From Paenibacillus sp. UNC451MF (GTDB lineage Bacteria > Bacillota > Bacilli > Paenibacillales > NBRC-103111): a stretch of 64,000 nucleotides of DNA. The stretch lies in assembly GCF_000686845.1 (NCBI RefSeq), contig NZ_JMLS01000002.1, positions 1 through 64,000 of the forward strand, given 5' to 3'. Below are positions 40,718-49,902 of the stretch, piece after piece. The position numbers were made by a program, and so were the translations under genes. The stretch's first letter is position 1. The number at the start of each line of letters is the position of its first letter. Below the pieces are notes generated by a model, which did no database searches, was not told where the DNA came from, and was given only the letters and a program-made list of their open reading frames with translations.

Positions 40718-40876
40718 ACAGACACGCTCCTGCAAAAAAATATATAAACGGTTTATAAAGCCTATTCTATTTTAACAGAAACCCGTCGTTTTCCCAAGTT
40801 CATGTCATGTGTTCGTCCCCCGTTTCATACCTTGTACTATATTGGAGGAACAAGCCGTACGAAAGGTGGACCTGTC

Positions 40877-41926
40877 ATGTTGAGAAAGTTCGGCAGCATT
40901 ATGCAAGTTTGCTTCACCTATGTCGGCACCGTTGTGGGAGCCGGGTTCGCTACCGGTCAAGAAATTCTCACCTTTTTTACAAGATATGGGTGGATGGCAA
41001 CCCTGACGATCGGTATCGCCAGCATGCTTTTCGTCTGGCTCGGTATTAAGTTAATGTTTATTGCGCATGAAGTCAAGGCCCACTCGTATGAAGATTTGAA
41101 TAAGCTCCTCTTCGGCCCCAAAGTAGGAGGCTGGATCAGTTTATTTACACTGGTAACGCTATTTGGCGTCACTACCGTCATGCTTGCCGGGGCAGGCTCG
41201 GTGTTTGAAGAACAGTTCCACTTGCCTTATCAATCCGGGCTGTTGGTAACGCTCCTGCTCGCTTATGCCGTATTAAACAAAGGAATGGAGGCCATCGTTG
41301 CCGTCAATTCCGTCGTTGTGCCCTTAATGCTGAGCTTCAGCGCCCTTGTCGTCTGGTATTCCCGGGACCTGCCTGGCTCAGGCAATTGGCTCCATCTGAC
41401 TTCCGACTATCCTCTGGAAAGAATTTGGTTCGCACCGTTTCTGTACGCTGCTTTTAACCTGAGCATGGCTCAAGGGGTGCTTGTCCCACTGGGCGCTCAA
41501 ATCCGGGATCGATCCGTACTTTTCTGGGGCGGCATTTGGGGAGGGGCTGCCATCGGCTTGATGCTTTTAGCCGGTCATTTCGCTCTATCAGCTCAAATGC
41601 CAGGCATTTCTCAATTCGAAATTCCAATGGGGCAATTGATTCAAAAGGTAGGACCGACGGTTCAACTGATGTTCATCTTCGTCATTTACGGGGAAATATT
41701 CACAACGTTTATTGCAGACGTATATGGTCTTTCCCTACAGCTTGAACAGCGTACCAAGATTTCCCGTTCATGGATTCTTTGGATCGTTCTGCTGCTAAGC
41801 TATCTGGTTAGTCAGCTAGGATTTAAAGCACTGCTTTCAACCCTGTATCCTTTATTCGGGCTGATCAGCATGGCTTGGATGATGATGATGATCTGGCGAA
41901 GAAACAGGCCCGCGGGTACGAACTAG
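40877..41926 (+). CDS. YkvI-type membrane transporter (COG3949)
   Basis: 349 residues with about ten membrane helices. GTVVGAGFATGQEILTFF is the first-helix motif of the YkvI family, related to amino-acid/Na symporters of the LeuT-like fold. ATG at 40877 has AAAGGTGG eight bases upstream. The 3' end overlaps the convergent gene at 41852 by 75 bases. Substrate unknown. Confidence 0.85.
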   Translation: MLRKFGSIMQVCFTYVGTVVGAGFATGQEILTFFTRYGWMATLTIGIASMLFVWLGIKLMFIAHEVKAHSYEDLNKLLFGPKVGGWISLFTLVTLFGVTTVMLAGAGSVFEEQFHLPYQSGLLVTLLLAYAVLNKGMEAIVAVNSVVVPLMLSFSALVVWYSRDLPGSGNWLHLTSDYPLERIWFAPFLYAAFNLSMAQGVLVPLGAQIRDRSVLFWGGIWGGAAIGLMLLAGHFALSAQMPGISQFEIPMGQLIQKVGPTVQLMFIFVIYGEIFTTFIADVYGLSLQLEQRTKISRSWILWIVLLLSYLVSQLGFKALLSTLYPLFGLISMAWMMMMIWRRNRPAGTN

Positions 41927-42271
41927 CGAAAGCACGACCGCCAATCGAGCAATCATAAACAGCATGCCAAACAGCGTAAATACAAAGCCGCATAGCAAAT
42001 ATCCGTAATGATAAAGAGGATAGCTGTCAGCATCACGTATCACAGCCAATACATCGGTGAACAAAAATAAGCTCCCGATCGCAAATACGCCGATTAAAGC
42101 GTAATCAAAAAAGGTCCATTGAAGGAGTAAGGACGCTACTGCGGGCAGTTGTCCGCTATGGGTGTTTTCCTGCTCCTTATTACTCCTCAGTTGATAAACG
42201 AACCATATCAGCAGGACTGCCGAAGCCGTAACGATTAAACCGACGCCCCCGGCTAGTATCGCTAATATCAT
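41852..42271 (-). CDS. Membrane protein of unknown function
   Basis: 139 residues from ATG 42271 (TTG at 42277 also possible, after AGGGGGTT). Three or four helices (MILAILAGGVGLIVTASAVLL, YALIGVFAIGSLFLFTDV, LLCGFVFTLFGMLFMIARLA) and a His-rich cytoplasmic tail (PDHHHHPSHADQPE). The tail overlaps the end of the YkvI gene by 75 bases, so part of it may be an accident of read-through. Tandem with the gene at 42319. Confidence 0.6.
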   Translation of the reverse strand: MILAILAGGVGLIVTASAVLLIWFVYQLRSNKEQENTHSGQLPAVASLLLQWTFFDYALIGVFAIGSLFLFTDVLAVIRDADSYPLYHYGYLLCGFVFTLFGMLFMIARLAVVLSLVRTRGPVSSPDHHHHPSHADQPE

Positions 42272-42318
42272 TTTCAATTCGGTAACCCCCTGACGAAGCT
42301 CATAGCTTCTTTTTCCAT

Positions 42319-42603
42319 TTAGTAAGGTTGAATGGCCAATCGATAAACTAGCCATAACGAGAGGGCAAATACGAGCAGTGGCAAAATAGGCAATACGATC
42401 CACAGCATCCGCTCGTTAACGGTGCCCGCTCTCCTCCATAAATACCGCAAATTCAAGCCAAACACATCTGCTCCTGCGATGCTGTCATTAACGTCATGCG
42501 TTATGTCTGCGGACAGATGCTTGCCCTGGTTCGGCGTGATTTTACCTCGCTTCCAGCCTACATGATATGTAATTTCGCGCTCGGTACGTTGTACGGGCTC
42601 CAT
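42319..42603 (-). CDS. Small protein with C-terminal membrane helix, 94 residues
   Basis: ATG at 42603 with GGAGGC eight bases upstream. A soluble, charged N-terminal half and one strongly hydrophobic helix near the end (LWIVLPILPLLVFALSLWLVY). Tail-anchored topology. It precedes another membrane protein on the same strand. No family recognised. Confidence 0.6.
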   Translation of the reverse strand: MEPVQRTEREITYHVGWKRGKITPNQGKHLSADITHDVNDSIAGADVFGLNLRYLWRRAGTVNERMLWIVLPILPLLVFALSLWLVYRLAIQPY

Positions 42604-42630
42604 GCATTGCGCCTCCGATCGTTATCCTAT

Positions 42631-42642
42631 ATACTATAGTAT
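42631..42642. promoter_or_regulatory. Perfect 12-bp palindrome in divergent promoter region
   Basis: ATACTATAGTAT, followed by TTTATATACTGTA, in the 88-base gap between the divergent genes at 42603 and 42692. Could be an operator shared by both, or overlapping -10 boxes. Confidence 0.4.
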
Positions 42643-42691
42643 TTATATACTGTAAAAAAAGCAATGAGTTTCTACAAAAGGAGGCTCCTGA

Positions 42692-43450
42692 ATGAATAAG
42701 GTTGCTGCAATAACGGGCGGTGCGCAGGGCATTGGTAAAGCGGTATCACTCGCCTTTGCAAAGGCAGGCTATGAGGTATCCATAGCTGACACAGACAAAG
42801 AGGCAGGTCTCGAAACCGTACAGGAGATTCGCCAGGCTGGCGGAAAATCGCTCTTTATGCGCGTAGATGTTGCCAAAGAGGATGATATTTCGCGGTGGAT
42901 GAAGGTTACACTTGCAGAGCTCGGACGACTTGATGTACTGGTCAACAATGCAGGGATCAGCCGCGGCGGCTCCATGCTGGAACTCCCTGTCACTCAATTT
43001 GACGAAGTAATCGGCGTTAATTTGCGCGGAGCCTTCATGTGCTCTCAGCAGGCGGCAGCCATCATGAAGCGTCAAGGCAGTGGTGTGATCCTCAATATGG
43101 CCTCCACAAGGGCGCTTATGTCCGAGGCGGATACGGAAGCTTACTCAGCATCCAAGGGCGGCTTGCTCGCGCTTACCCATGCAATGGCAGTCAGCTTGGG
43201 CGGCTACGGTATTCGCGTCAATGCCATAAGTCCAGGCTGGATTGAAACCAGTGACTGGCAAAAGGCATCACGCCGGCAAACTCCTGTACATAGCGAACGG
43301 GACCGTCTTCAACACCCTGTAGGGCGTGTCGGCAATCCTGACGATATAGCAAGCGCATGTCTTTATCTTGCGGGCAATCAAGCCGGCTTTATAACAGGAC
43401 AGAACCTGGTCATCGATGGCGGTATGACCGTGAAAATGATCTACGATTAA
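42692..43450 (+). CDS. Short-chain dehydrogenase/reductase (glucose-1-dehydrogenase-like)
   Basis: 252 residues. Cofactor motif ITGGAQGIGKAVS, NNAGIS, and catalytic Y-x-x-x-K in AYSASKGGLLALTH with an upstream N/S (NMAST). DTDKEAGLETV after strand 2 suggests NAD preference by its Asp. C-terminal GFITGQNLVIDGG is the classical ending. It would oxidise a sugar or alcohol. AAAGGAGG is eight bases before ATG. The DMT permease follows 28 bases later. Confidence 0.9.
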   Translation: MNKVAAITGGAQGIGKAVSLAFAKAGYEVSIADTDKEAGLETVQEIRQAGGKSLFMRVDVAKEDDISRWMKVTLAELGRLDVLVNNAGISRGGSMLELPVTQFDEVIGVNLRGAFMCSQQAAAIMKRQGSGVILNMASTRALMSEADTEAYSASKGGLLALTHAMAVSLGGYGIRVNAISPGWIETSDWQKASRRQTPVHSERDRLQHPVGRVGNPDDIASACLYLAGNQAGFITGQNLVIDGGMTVKMIYD

Positions 43451-43478
43451 ATCAGTCAGCGAGGAGTTATTGTTAATC

Positions 43479-44414
43479 ATGTGGTTTATGTTTGCAGCAG
43501 CCTCTGCCATCTGTTTCGGGTTAAGAGGCGTATTGTACCAATGGACGTCCCAGCGGCCTATAGACCGTAACCTGCTCTTGCTGGGCGTTTATTTATCCGG
43601 AACCGTAATAGCAGCTGTCGTGAACCTATTTGTAGGCCAGCCCTGGTCTGACGGCTGCTGGGTAGGTGTTTTGATGGGATTGTTCTCATTTATATCAAAC
43701 GCCTCCATGTACAAGGGATTCGCCGTGGGAAAAGCTTCACTAATTGCTATGTTTACGGGTCTCCCTCCCGTAGTCGTTGTCATTCTAGCTTATTTCTTAT
43801 GGGATGAGAAGCTGAATATGTGGCAATCCTTGTCCTTTCTCATCATTGTTTTCGGCATCCTTATGATTCGGTATTCTAACGATATCTCGCTGCGCAATCT
43901 GCAGGGCGCTCAGTGGGGGGCTATCACGATGATCGCCTTTGGGATCACCGACCTTTCTTCCAAAAAAGCAACGATGCTAGGGGCAGCAACCTTGCCTACC
44001 CTGCTTATGATGTATGTGACCGGTTCCCTCTTTTTCGGAATTTCCTGGTACATGGGTAGACGAAAATTAGATTCTGCAAAGGCTATGGTCGCCGCAGCCT
44101 CTGAGGAGACTCCTGTGACGGCTCCCGGAACAACCGTAACGGAAGAACATCCTCTCCCGAAGCCAAACTGGAGCGATTCGAGAACCCTATTATGGGGAAT
44201 GTTCGTTGGGTTAACCAATATCTCCGGCATGATGCTGGTCATGCCTGCTTTCAAGCTTGGAGTGACCGGGCTCGTTTCTGTCGTCATCGCCATGAACGTA
44301 GTCTTCGTTCTGCTCTATGCCCGGTTCGTGCTGAAAGAACGATTCAGCCGACTGGAAGTAAGCGGCCTTACCTTCGCACTTATAGGTATCCTTATTCTTC
44401 GACTTGCAGCATAA
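43479..44414 (+). CDS. EamA/DMT-superfamily permease
   Basis: 311 residues, ten membrane helices in two EamA halves. FAAASAICFGLRGVLYQW opens the first half, MWQSLSFLIIVFGILMIRYS ends it. A 45-residue hydrophilic loop (DSAKAMVAAASEETPVTAPG and on) links the halves and is longer than usual. Drug or metabolite exporter by family. Start ATG at 43479 is 12 bases after GAGGAG; a TTG at 43470 is closer. Probably in one operon with the dehydrogenase upstream. Confidence 0.85.
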   Translation: MWFMFAAASAICFGLRGVLYQWTSQRPIDRNLLLLGVYLSGTVIAAVVNLFVGQPWSDGCWVGVLMGLFSFISNASMYKGFAVGKASLIAMFTGLPPVVVVILAYFLWDEKLNMWQSLSFLIIVFGILMIRYSNDISLRNLQGAQWGAITMIAFGITDLSSKKATMLGAATLPTLLMMYVTGSLFFGISWYMGRRKLDSAKAMVAAASEETPVTAPGTTVTEEHPLPKPNWSDSRTLLWGMFVGLTNISGMMLVMPAFKLGVTGLVSVVIAMNVVFVLLYARFVLKERFSRLEVSGLTFALIGILILRLAA

Positions 44415-44467
44415 AAAGACCCTAGAGAGACTTCCGTCATCTCTACGGTCTTTCCGTTTTTTTAGCC
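44415..44467 (+). terminator. Terminator after the DMT permease
   Basis: AAAGACC-CT-AGAGA pairs with TCTCT-AC-GGTCTTT and a run of T follows after CCG. Confidence 0.75.
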
Positions 44468-44482
44468 CTTGCGCAGCCTATC

Positions 44483-45613
44483 TTATTCACTTTTGCGGTA
44501 GGTGCGATACACGCCCTTCAATTGCTGTACGACCCGTGACATCGAATAGGCGTTTTGCGCTTTATCCCAAGCTACGCGTCCTAAATTATAACGGTAAATC
44601 GGATCGCCGATGACCTTCTCCAGTGCTCCTGCCAGCGCATCCACATCCTCAACAGGGACAAGCAGCCCGTTCTGCCCATGAGAAATTTGCTCAGGAATGC
44701 CTCCGACATTCGTACCGACAAGCGCTAAACCGCATAGAGCCGCTTCAGCAAAAACGGAACCGAACGCTTCTGCACGGGATGGCAGGACGAACACATCGAA
44801 GAAAGGCATGAAATCCTCCGGATGCAGCATATACCCGTAAAAGATAATTTCCTCATAAATGTTCAGCTCGATCGCCATCTGCTCCAGCTCTTGACGTATC
44901 GGCCCATCACCAATCAGATGAAGCACGAACGGGTTCCCCCGTTTTTTCAGCTCGGCGCAGGCCAGCAATAGAATATCAAGCCCTTTTGCAGGCACAAGAC
45001 GGCATACGGTAATCAGCTGTGGAATTTTATTTTCGTGAGGAACCGGACGGAACCGTTTTTCATCAAAGCCGTTAGGAATGACCCCGATTTTTTCAGGCTC
45101 TTGCACGTACTCGGACAAGTACTGCTTAAAGGAGCTTGATACTGTGATCAATTGATCAACCCGCTCCTCCAATTCCCGATATATCGATGTCAGAAAAAGA
45201 TGCTCCGGCCCATTCACACTAATTTTGCCATTAAGAATCAGCTCTCGCTCATAGCTTGAGTGAACCGTCATTATTACCGGTGTATCCGGAAACAGCTGCT
45301 TCATGACCAGACCTGCAATCGGATGATGGGCATGAATGATGTCGTACTTGGTCTGAAGCCGCATCTTGGTCCACCAGACATAATCTTTATACGTTTGAAT
45401 GTATTTATCCACGACAGGATTCCCCGCATAGGGCTCCCAATCGAAAGTTGTGAAGCTTACCGGCTCCGTACCTTTGCTCCGCACCCGTTTAGGCAAGGAA
45501 AACAGTTCCATCTCCCAGCCGCGTTTGTTAAAGCGATCCAGCATAAAGGGAATCATAGAAGACACACCGCCAGGCTGTTCCGGGGGAAAAAATAATGCTT
45601 GTAAAATTTTCAT
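44483..45613 (-). CDS. Family 4 glycosyltransferase (GT-B)
   Basis: 376 residues. N-terminal PPEQPGGVSSMIPFMLDRF with the GG loop; YDIIHAHHPIAGLV; C-terminal nucleotide-sugar site with VCRLVPAKGLDILLLA and the E-x7-E motif in RAEAFGSVFAEAALCG. It transfers a sugar from a nucleotide donor to an acceptor in capsule, teichoic or glycolipid synthesis. ATG follows GGAGGGC. No other polysaccharide gene is near. Confidence 0.92.
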   Translation of the reverse strand: MKILQALFFPPEQPGGVSSMIPFMLDRFNKRGWEMELFSLPKRVRSKGTEPVSFTTFDWEPYAGNPVVDKYIQTYKDYVWWTKMRLQTKYDIIHAHHPIAGLVMKQLFPDTPVIMTVHSSYERELILNGKISVNGPEHLFLTSIYRELEERVDQLITVSSSFKQYLSEYVQEPEKIGVIPNGFDEKRFRPVPHENKIPQLITVCRLVPAKGLDILLLACAELKKRGNPFVLHLIGDGPIRQELEQMAIELNIYEEIIFYGYMLHPEDFMPFFDVFVLPSRAEAFGSVFAEAALCGLALVGTNVGGIPEQISHGQNGLLVPVEDVDALAGALEKVIGDPIYRYNLGRVAWDKAQNAYSMSRVVQQLKGVYRTYRKSE

Positions 45614-45861
45614 GATAGCCCTCCGTGATCGATCCTGTTATTGTTCTTTAAAGCCACCAGTTGTATGAGGTGAAAAGGACGCGCTCTCCGAACTATCCCT
45701 TACCTACATCGTATCAGCATTAGGAAGTCACTACAAGAGTACGAAGGAAAAGAAAAAGTTACAAATCCAGGACAAAAATAGACATTTTTTTCACCATAAC
45801 GAATATACGTTTGCTATAATATACCTAATCTTTATATTGAATGCGAGGGCTCTTACTCTTG

Positions 45862-46998
45862 ATGAACGATTTGACTGATTTGTGGACAGGTACTTCAGGT
45901 ACCGTCTTCTCCTGCACGATTATTTTAAGCATTCTGCTCGTGACGCTTCTCGCCTCAGTCCGTCTGCTTCTAAGCCGTCGGAAGATCGGCTACTTCTCAA
46001 TCATGCTATCGCTGCTGATTCTAATGATTCAATACGGGCAGCTCATCGTCTTCGAGCTTACACAAACCCAGAGCGACCTTGCTAATTTCATAGCGCTTTT
46101 GTTAAAAGTGCTCTCCTTTCTATTAGTCAATACCGGTATTTATCAGTTATATAATCCTACCAAATGGAAAGACGCCATTGTTTTCATCCTAGGTATAGTC
46201 GTTACTATTTTCGTATCACTAACCTATTGGTACATGCCAGGCTGGCTGCAGGGAAGCAGCGAACAGGTACATTTGATGCAGCCATTGGGTATGGAGCTTT
46301 ACTTGTTCCTGCTCATTTTCGTCAGCTTCCTGCTCATTAACCCGCGTATAGGACAAAACGGCAAGTATCAGGTCATGCTAACCTTGTACTTTTGTTCTCA
46401 CATGATACATATGGCGAATATGTATTTGTTCAACAACAATCAATTCATCCTGAACAAGTTTGAGCAAATCATACCGATGGCGTTTCATCTCGTATTATTC
46501 CTGTTCATCTTTGAACGGATCATTGAAATTATGCAGGCCATTTACAACTCTTCCATAACTGACGGGTTAACAAGACTCTATAATCGTAAATATTTTTATA
46601 ATCGGGTGTCGCAGCATATTGCTCAGCGGGTAGGGGTATCCGTTATTTTCAGCGATATCGATAATTTCAAGAAGCTTAATGATACGAAAGGACATCATAT
46701 GGGTGATTTGGTTTTGAAGCAGGTAGCGCAAATCGTGAAAGAGGAAGCCGAAGAAATTGGAATATGCGGGAGATACGGCGGAGAGGAAATGGTCGTAATG
46801 GTGACCGACAGCGACGTGGATACCAGTGAGCTGGCTGAGCGAATCCGAGCGCGGGTTGAGGCTGAAACCATTGTTACTGTGAGTATGGGATATAGCCATT
46901 ATAAGAAAAATGTGACGGCTGATGAGCTTATTAAACAAGCGGACGAAGCGATGTATAAGGCTAAAACTAGCGGTAAGAACAAGGTGGTCGGCTTTTGA
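45862..46998 (+). CDS. Membrane-bound diguanylate cyclase (GGDEF domain)
   Basis: 378 residues from ATG 45862 (an in-frame ATG at 45841 lacks a ribosome site). Six or seven N-terminal helices form a 7TM-like sensor up to residue 220, then GGDEF: DGLTRLYNRKYF, DIDNFKKLNDTKGHHMGD and the active site GRYGGEEM. The RxxD inhibitory site normally five residues before it is absent, so product inhibition is probably missing. It makes cyclic di-GMP. It faces the HD-GYP gene of the same window as a functional opposite. Confidence 0.93.
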   Translation: MNDLTDLWTGTSGTVFSCTIILSILLVTLLASVRLLLSRRKIGYFSIMLSLLILMIQYGQLIVFELTQTQSDLANFIALLLKVLSFLLVNTGIYQLYNPTKWKDAIVFILGIVVTIFVSLTYWYMPGWLQGSSEQVHLMQPLGMELYLFLLIFVSFLLINPRIGQNGKYQVMLTLYFCSHMIHMANMYLFNNNQFILNKFEQIIPMAFHLVLFLFIFERIIEIMQAIYNSSITDGLTRLYNRKYFYNRVSQHIAQRVGVSVIFSDIDNFKKLNDTKGHHMGDLVLKQVAQIVKEEAEEIGICGRYGGEEMVVMVTDSDVDTSELAERIRARVEAETIVTVSMGYSHYKKNVTADELIKQADEAMYKAKTSGKNKVVGF

Positions 46999-47081
46999 CA
47001 TAAGCTGAATTGTGAGATGAACCCCTCACCTTGCCGCATGAACTGCATTATATACTGACTTGAAACAAAGAAAAAGACCGG

Positions 47082-47288
47082 CTATTCAATCGCAAATAGC
47101 GTGTCCAAAGGCTGTTCTAGCAGCTCGCTTAGCTTTTTGGCGGTAGCCGGTCCCACTGTTTTAACGGAACGTTCCAATAAACTAATATAAGATGGACTTA
47201 GTCCGGATTGCTTGGCGAGTTCCCGCTGTGACATCCCTTTAACGATTCGGGCTCTTACAAAAGCTTCTGACTTTGTTCTAATCTTCAT
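47082..47288 (-). CDS. Small XRE-family DNA-binding protein, 68 residues
   Basis: A single helix-turn-helix domain: VKGMSQRELAKQSGLSPSYISLLERS. GAGGGGAAG before ATG. It is divergent, across a 200-base gap, from a second XRE gene at 47503; the gap holds three copies of TGTTTACT. Likely autoregulator or switch partner. Confidence 0.88.
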   Translation of the reverse strand: MKIRTKSEAFVRARIVKGMSQRELAKQSGLSPSYISLLERSVKTVGPATAKKLSELLEQPLDTLFAIE

Positions 47289-47366
47289 TGATGAATCTTC
47301 CCCTCTTTTATTTCCGGTTACCTCAAAAATATTATACTTACTTTATTTTACTTTAGCAATGTTTTT

Positions 47367-47480
47367 TGTTTACTTTTGTATCCATCCCAACCCTTGATTT
47401 TCCATTTTTTGTGCAATCGCCAACCGTTGAAATTACCTATGTTTACTGATATCATTAAAAAGCTAAACTATTGTTTACTT
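47367..47480. repeat. Three TGTTTACT repeats between two XRE genes
   Basis: TGTTTACTT at 47367-47375 and 47472-47480 and TGTTTACTG at 47440-47448. The last is also half of TAAAC-TATT-GTTTA. They probably bind one or both XRE proteins. No other gene lies in this A+T-rich stretch. Confidence 0.5.
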
Positions 47481-47502
47481 CTGGTAAATGCAGGTGTCAT
47501 AC

Positions 47503-47919
47503 ATGAACTTTTACGAACAGCTGCGCGATATGCGCAAACTAAAAGGCTTCACGATTCGAGAACTAGCCGACCGATCAGGTGTTTCCGCAGCCTACATATC
47601 CCAACTCGAAAATGGAAACCGAGGCGTACCTTCTCCTGACGTGCTGATGAAGCTTTCCGAAGGATTAAACACCCCCTATTCCGAGTTGATGGAAGTCGCA
47701 GGATATTTGGAGAAAGCGGACATGGATCGCGAAGGACCCTATTCCAGACCAAGGGTCAATTTACGCCGTTTTATAAGAGAAAATGAACTGAGTTTTGATG
47801 GAATTGAACTGACTGAGCAGGATAAGGAATGGATCGAGCGTATGCTAACAGCATTATTTTGGCGGGATAAAAAGAAATCCGAGATGGCAGCCTCAGACCT
47901 TAAGCTTGATCAGGAGTAG
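47503..47919 (+). CDS. XRE-family transcriptional regulator, 138 residues
   Basis: DNA-binding domain at residues 1-65 (MRKLKGFTIRELADRSGVSA, then AYISQLENGNRG), followed by a 70-residue helical, mostly acidic and basic tail with DGIELTEQDKEWIERMLTAL, as in SinR/ImmR-like phage or competence regulators. AGGTG lies before ATG 47503. Divergent from the other XRE gene. The target is unknown. Confidence 0.88.
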   Translation: MNFYEQLRDMRKLKGFTIRELADRSGVSAAYISQLENGNRGVPSPDVLMKLSEGLNTPYSELMEVAGYLEKADMDREGPYSRPRVNLRRFIRENELSFDGIELTEQDKEWIERMLTALFWRDKKKSEMAASDLKLDQE

Positions 47920-47952
47920 TACGGTAGCTTTCCTTACCTCTATCAAAAAATA

Positions 47953-48001
47953 AAAATCCCACTGATTCTCCGCTTCTTGAGCTGAAAATCAGTGGGATTT
48001 T
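47953..48001. terminator. Bidirectional terminator at queC end
   Basis: AAAATCCCACTGATT and AATCAGTGGGATTTT, a 15-bp perfect stem; ends both the XRE gene and the queDEC operon. Confidence 0.92.
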
Positions 48002-48002
48002 A

Positions 48003-48710
48003 TTATTCTTGGATATAAGGGATAGGGTCCTGTTCACCGGCTTCGGCGAAGCCTTTCAGGCGAAGACGGCAGCTGTCGCACACTCCGCAGGCTTCCTTTT
48101 GCCCATTATAGCACGATGTGGTCAAATGATACGGTACATTCAAGCGCATCCCCTCACGAATGATTTCGGCTTTGGTCCACTCGCTAAGAGGTGTTTCAAT
48201 ACGCATAGGTACGCCTTCTACACCAACCCGTGTAGCCAGCGCCATCACTTCTTCCACTTTACGGATGAATTCAGGACGGCAATCCGGATAACCGCTATAA
48301 TCCAAGGCGTTTACCCCAATATAGACAGCTTCCGCTCCTGTCACTTCCGCATAGGAAGTAGCAATCGAGAGAAACAGCAGGTTACGGCCGGGAACATAAG
48401 TAACCGGAATATCCGATTCGCTGGCCTCCTGCTCCTTCGTCATATCCGGCACGTCGATCGATTCGTCCGTCAACGCACTTCCGCCGAATTCCTTCAAGAA
48501 CCCAAGGGAAATCACTTTATGACGATCCGCCACACCGTAATGTGAGGCGACCTGCCGAGCGTTCTCTAATTCCACTTTATGACGTTGTCCATAATCGAAC
48601 GTGATCGGGAACAATTCATAGCCCTGCGCTTGCGCAATGCCCATACAAGTCGTACTATCCAATCCACCGCTCAAAATGATAACCGCTCTTTTTGCTTGAT
48701 TCGTTTGCAT
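48003..48710 (-). CDS. queC: 7-cyano-7-deazaguanine synthase
   Basis: 235 residues. PP-loop ATPase: ILSGGLDSTTCMGIA, VYIGVNALDYSGYPDC and the zinc-binding C-terminus CYNGQKEACGVCDSCRLR. It converts 7-carboxy-7-deazaguanine to preQ0 with ATP and ammonia. Last gene of the queD-queE-queC operon. Confidence 0.97.
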   Translation of the reverse strand: MQTNQAKRAVIILSGGLDSTTCMGIAQAQGYELFPITFDYGQRHKVELENARQVASHYGVADRHKVISLGFLKEFGGSALTDESIDVPDMTKEQEASESDIPVTYVPGRNLLFLSIATSYAEVTGAEAVYIGVNALDYSGYPDCRPEFIRKVEEVMALATRVGVEGVPMRIETPLSEWTKAEIIREGMRLNVPYHLTTSCYNGQKEACGVCDSCRLRLKGFAEAGEQDPIPYIQE

Positions 48711-48749
48711 AGTTGTTTCACACCTTTATATCGATATACTTCTGCAAGA

Positions 48750-49430
48750 TTAAACGCCGCGCATTGCGGGGTCCCAGATGATTTTGTGCAGCTGCATATT
48801 CAGCTTAACATGGGATAATCCATGATCCAGCATACGCTGTACCAGCTTGGCCGGAGGCATTGTCTCCCATACAGGACTGAACATCGGAAGCGCTTCAGTT
48901 GGATATTCCTCAAGAATTCGTACAGCCTCTTCGAAATCACGATCGCTGCCGATAACGAATTTCAACTCGTCCTGCTTGCGCAGCTTAGCAAAATTACTGA
49001 CGATCATCGCATCCGATTCTCCGGAGTCAGGAAGCTTATAATCCATAATATAACGTACCTTTGGAGAGTGGATACGATCCATAAACATCGTCAAATCAAT
49101 GGCTCCGTTCGTTTCGATATGAAGATCCGTCAATCTCTCGATATCAAGTAGCGCCTCAATCAAAGCAGCTGATTTCTCACCATACAAAAGCGGCTCTCCT
49201 CCGGTCAGGCACACATGAGTAGAGCGATATGTTCTCACTTGCTCTACAATCTCGTCAATCGTCATCACACTCTCCGCCTCTTCTGGCGGGTAGCTGTACT
49301 TCGTATCACACCAGCTGCACCTCAAGTTGCAGCCGAACAACCTTACAAATACGGTCGGAAAGCCAGCACGCGTACCTTCTCCCTCTACCGTCTCAAAAAT
49401 CTCGACCATTGGTATTTTCGTATTATTCAC
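48750..49430 (-). CDS. queE: 7-carboxy-7-deazaguanine synthase (radical SAM)
   Basis: 226 residues. The iron-sulfur binding loop is CNLRCSWCDTKY; TGGEPLL is the SAM-binding glycine motif. It makes 7-carboxy-7-deazaguanine from the QueD product. GTG start at 49430, inside the end of queD (8-base overlap), with GGGAGAT upstream. Confidence 0.96.
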   Translation of the reverse strand: MNNTKIPMVEIFETVEGEGTRAGFPTVFVRLFGCNLRCSWCDTKYSYPPEEAESVMTIDEIVEQVRTYRSTHVCLTGGEPLLYGEKSAALIEALLDIERLTDLHIETNGAIDLTMFMDRIHSPKVRYIMDYKLPDSGESDAMIVSNFAKLRKQDELKFVIGSDRDFEEAVRILEEYPTEALPMFSPVWETMPPAKLVQRMLDHGLSHVKLNMQLHKIIWDPAMRGV

Positions 49431-49902
49431 CTGCTGTATCTCCCATCATAGCCGCCGTAACCGCCGCATAGCTGGTCGGAGTCTCCCACAGCCTTACTTC
49501 CTCAAGCTTGATCTTAGGGTACAAACCTTCTGCCCTCAAAGCGTCGATTAATTGTTCATACATCCAAACAACCATATTTTCTGCTGTTGTATTCATGAGC
49601 GGCAGCACATCATTTAAGTAACGATGATCGAGGCGATCCATAATCCGTTCTTTGGCAATTCGTTTGATATCCGAGAAATCAATCGTGATTCCTCGATGAT
49701 CCACTTTTCCCCGCATTATGACCTGAAGCTTGTACGTATGACCGTGTAGGCTTTTGCATTTGCCTTCATAACAATGAAGATGATGTGCACTGTCAAACGT
49801 AAACTCTTTGGAGACAAGAACTTCTCTATCATGATATTTGAGCTGATCGGCTTGGATGTCCGAGCCCAGCTTTTGCACTTTAGTTGGAATTTCGTATTCC
49901 AT
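49423..49902 (-). CDS. queD: 6-carboxytetrahydropterin synthase
   Basis: 159 residues. The zinc-binding HHLH motif in FDSAHHLHCYEGKCKSLHGH, with Cys 27 and His ligands, and the conserved LDHRYLND. It turns dihydroneopterin triphosphate into 6-carboxy-tetrahydropterin. ATG at 49902 is seven bases after GAGGTG; ATG at 49908 is too close to it. First gene of the operon, 150 bases after the predicted transcript start. Confidence 0.95.
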   Translation of the reverse strand: MEYEIPTKVQKLGSDIQADQLKYHDREVLVSKEFTFDSAHHLHCYEGKCKSLHGHTYKLQVIMRGKVDHRGITIDFSDIKRIAKERIMDRLDHRYLNDVLPLMNTTAENMVVWMYEQLIDALRAEGLYPKIKLEEVRLWETPTSYAAVTAAMMGDTAGE

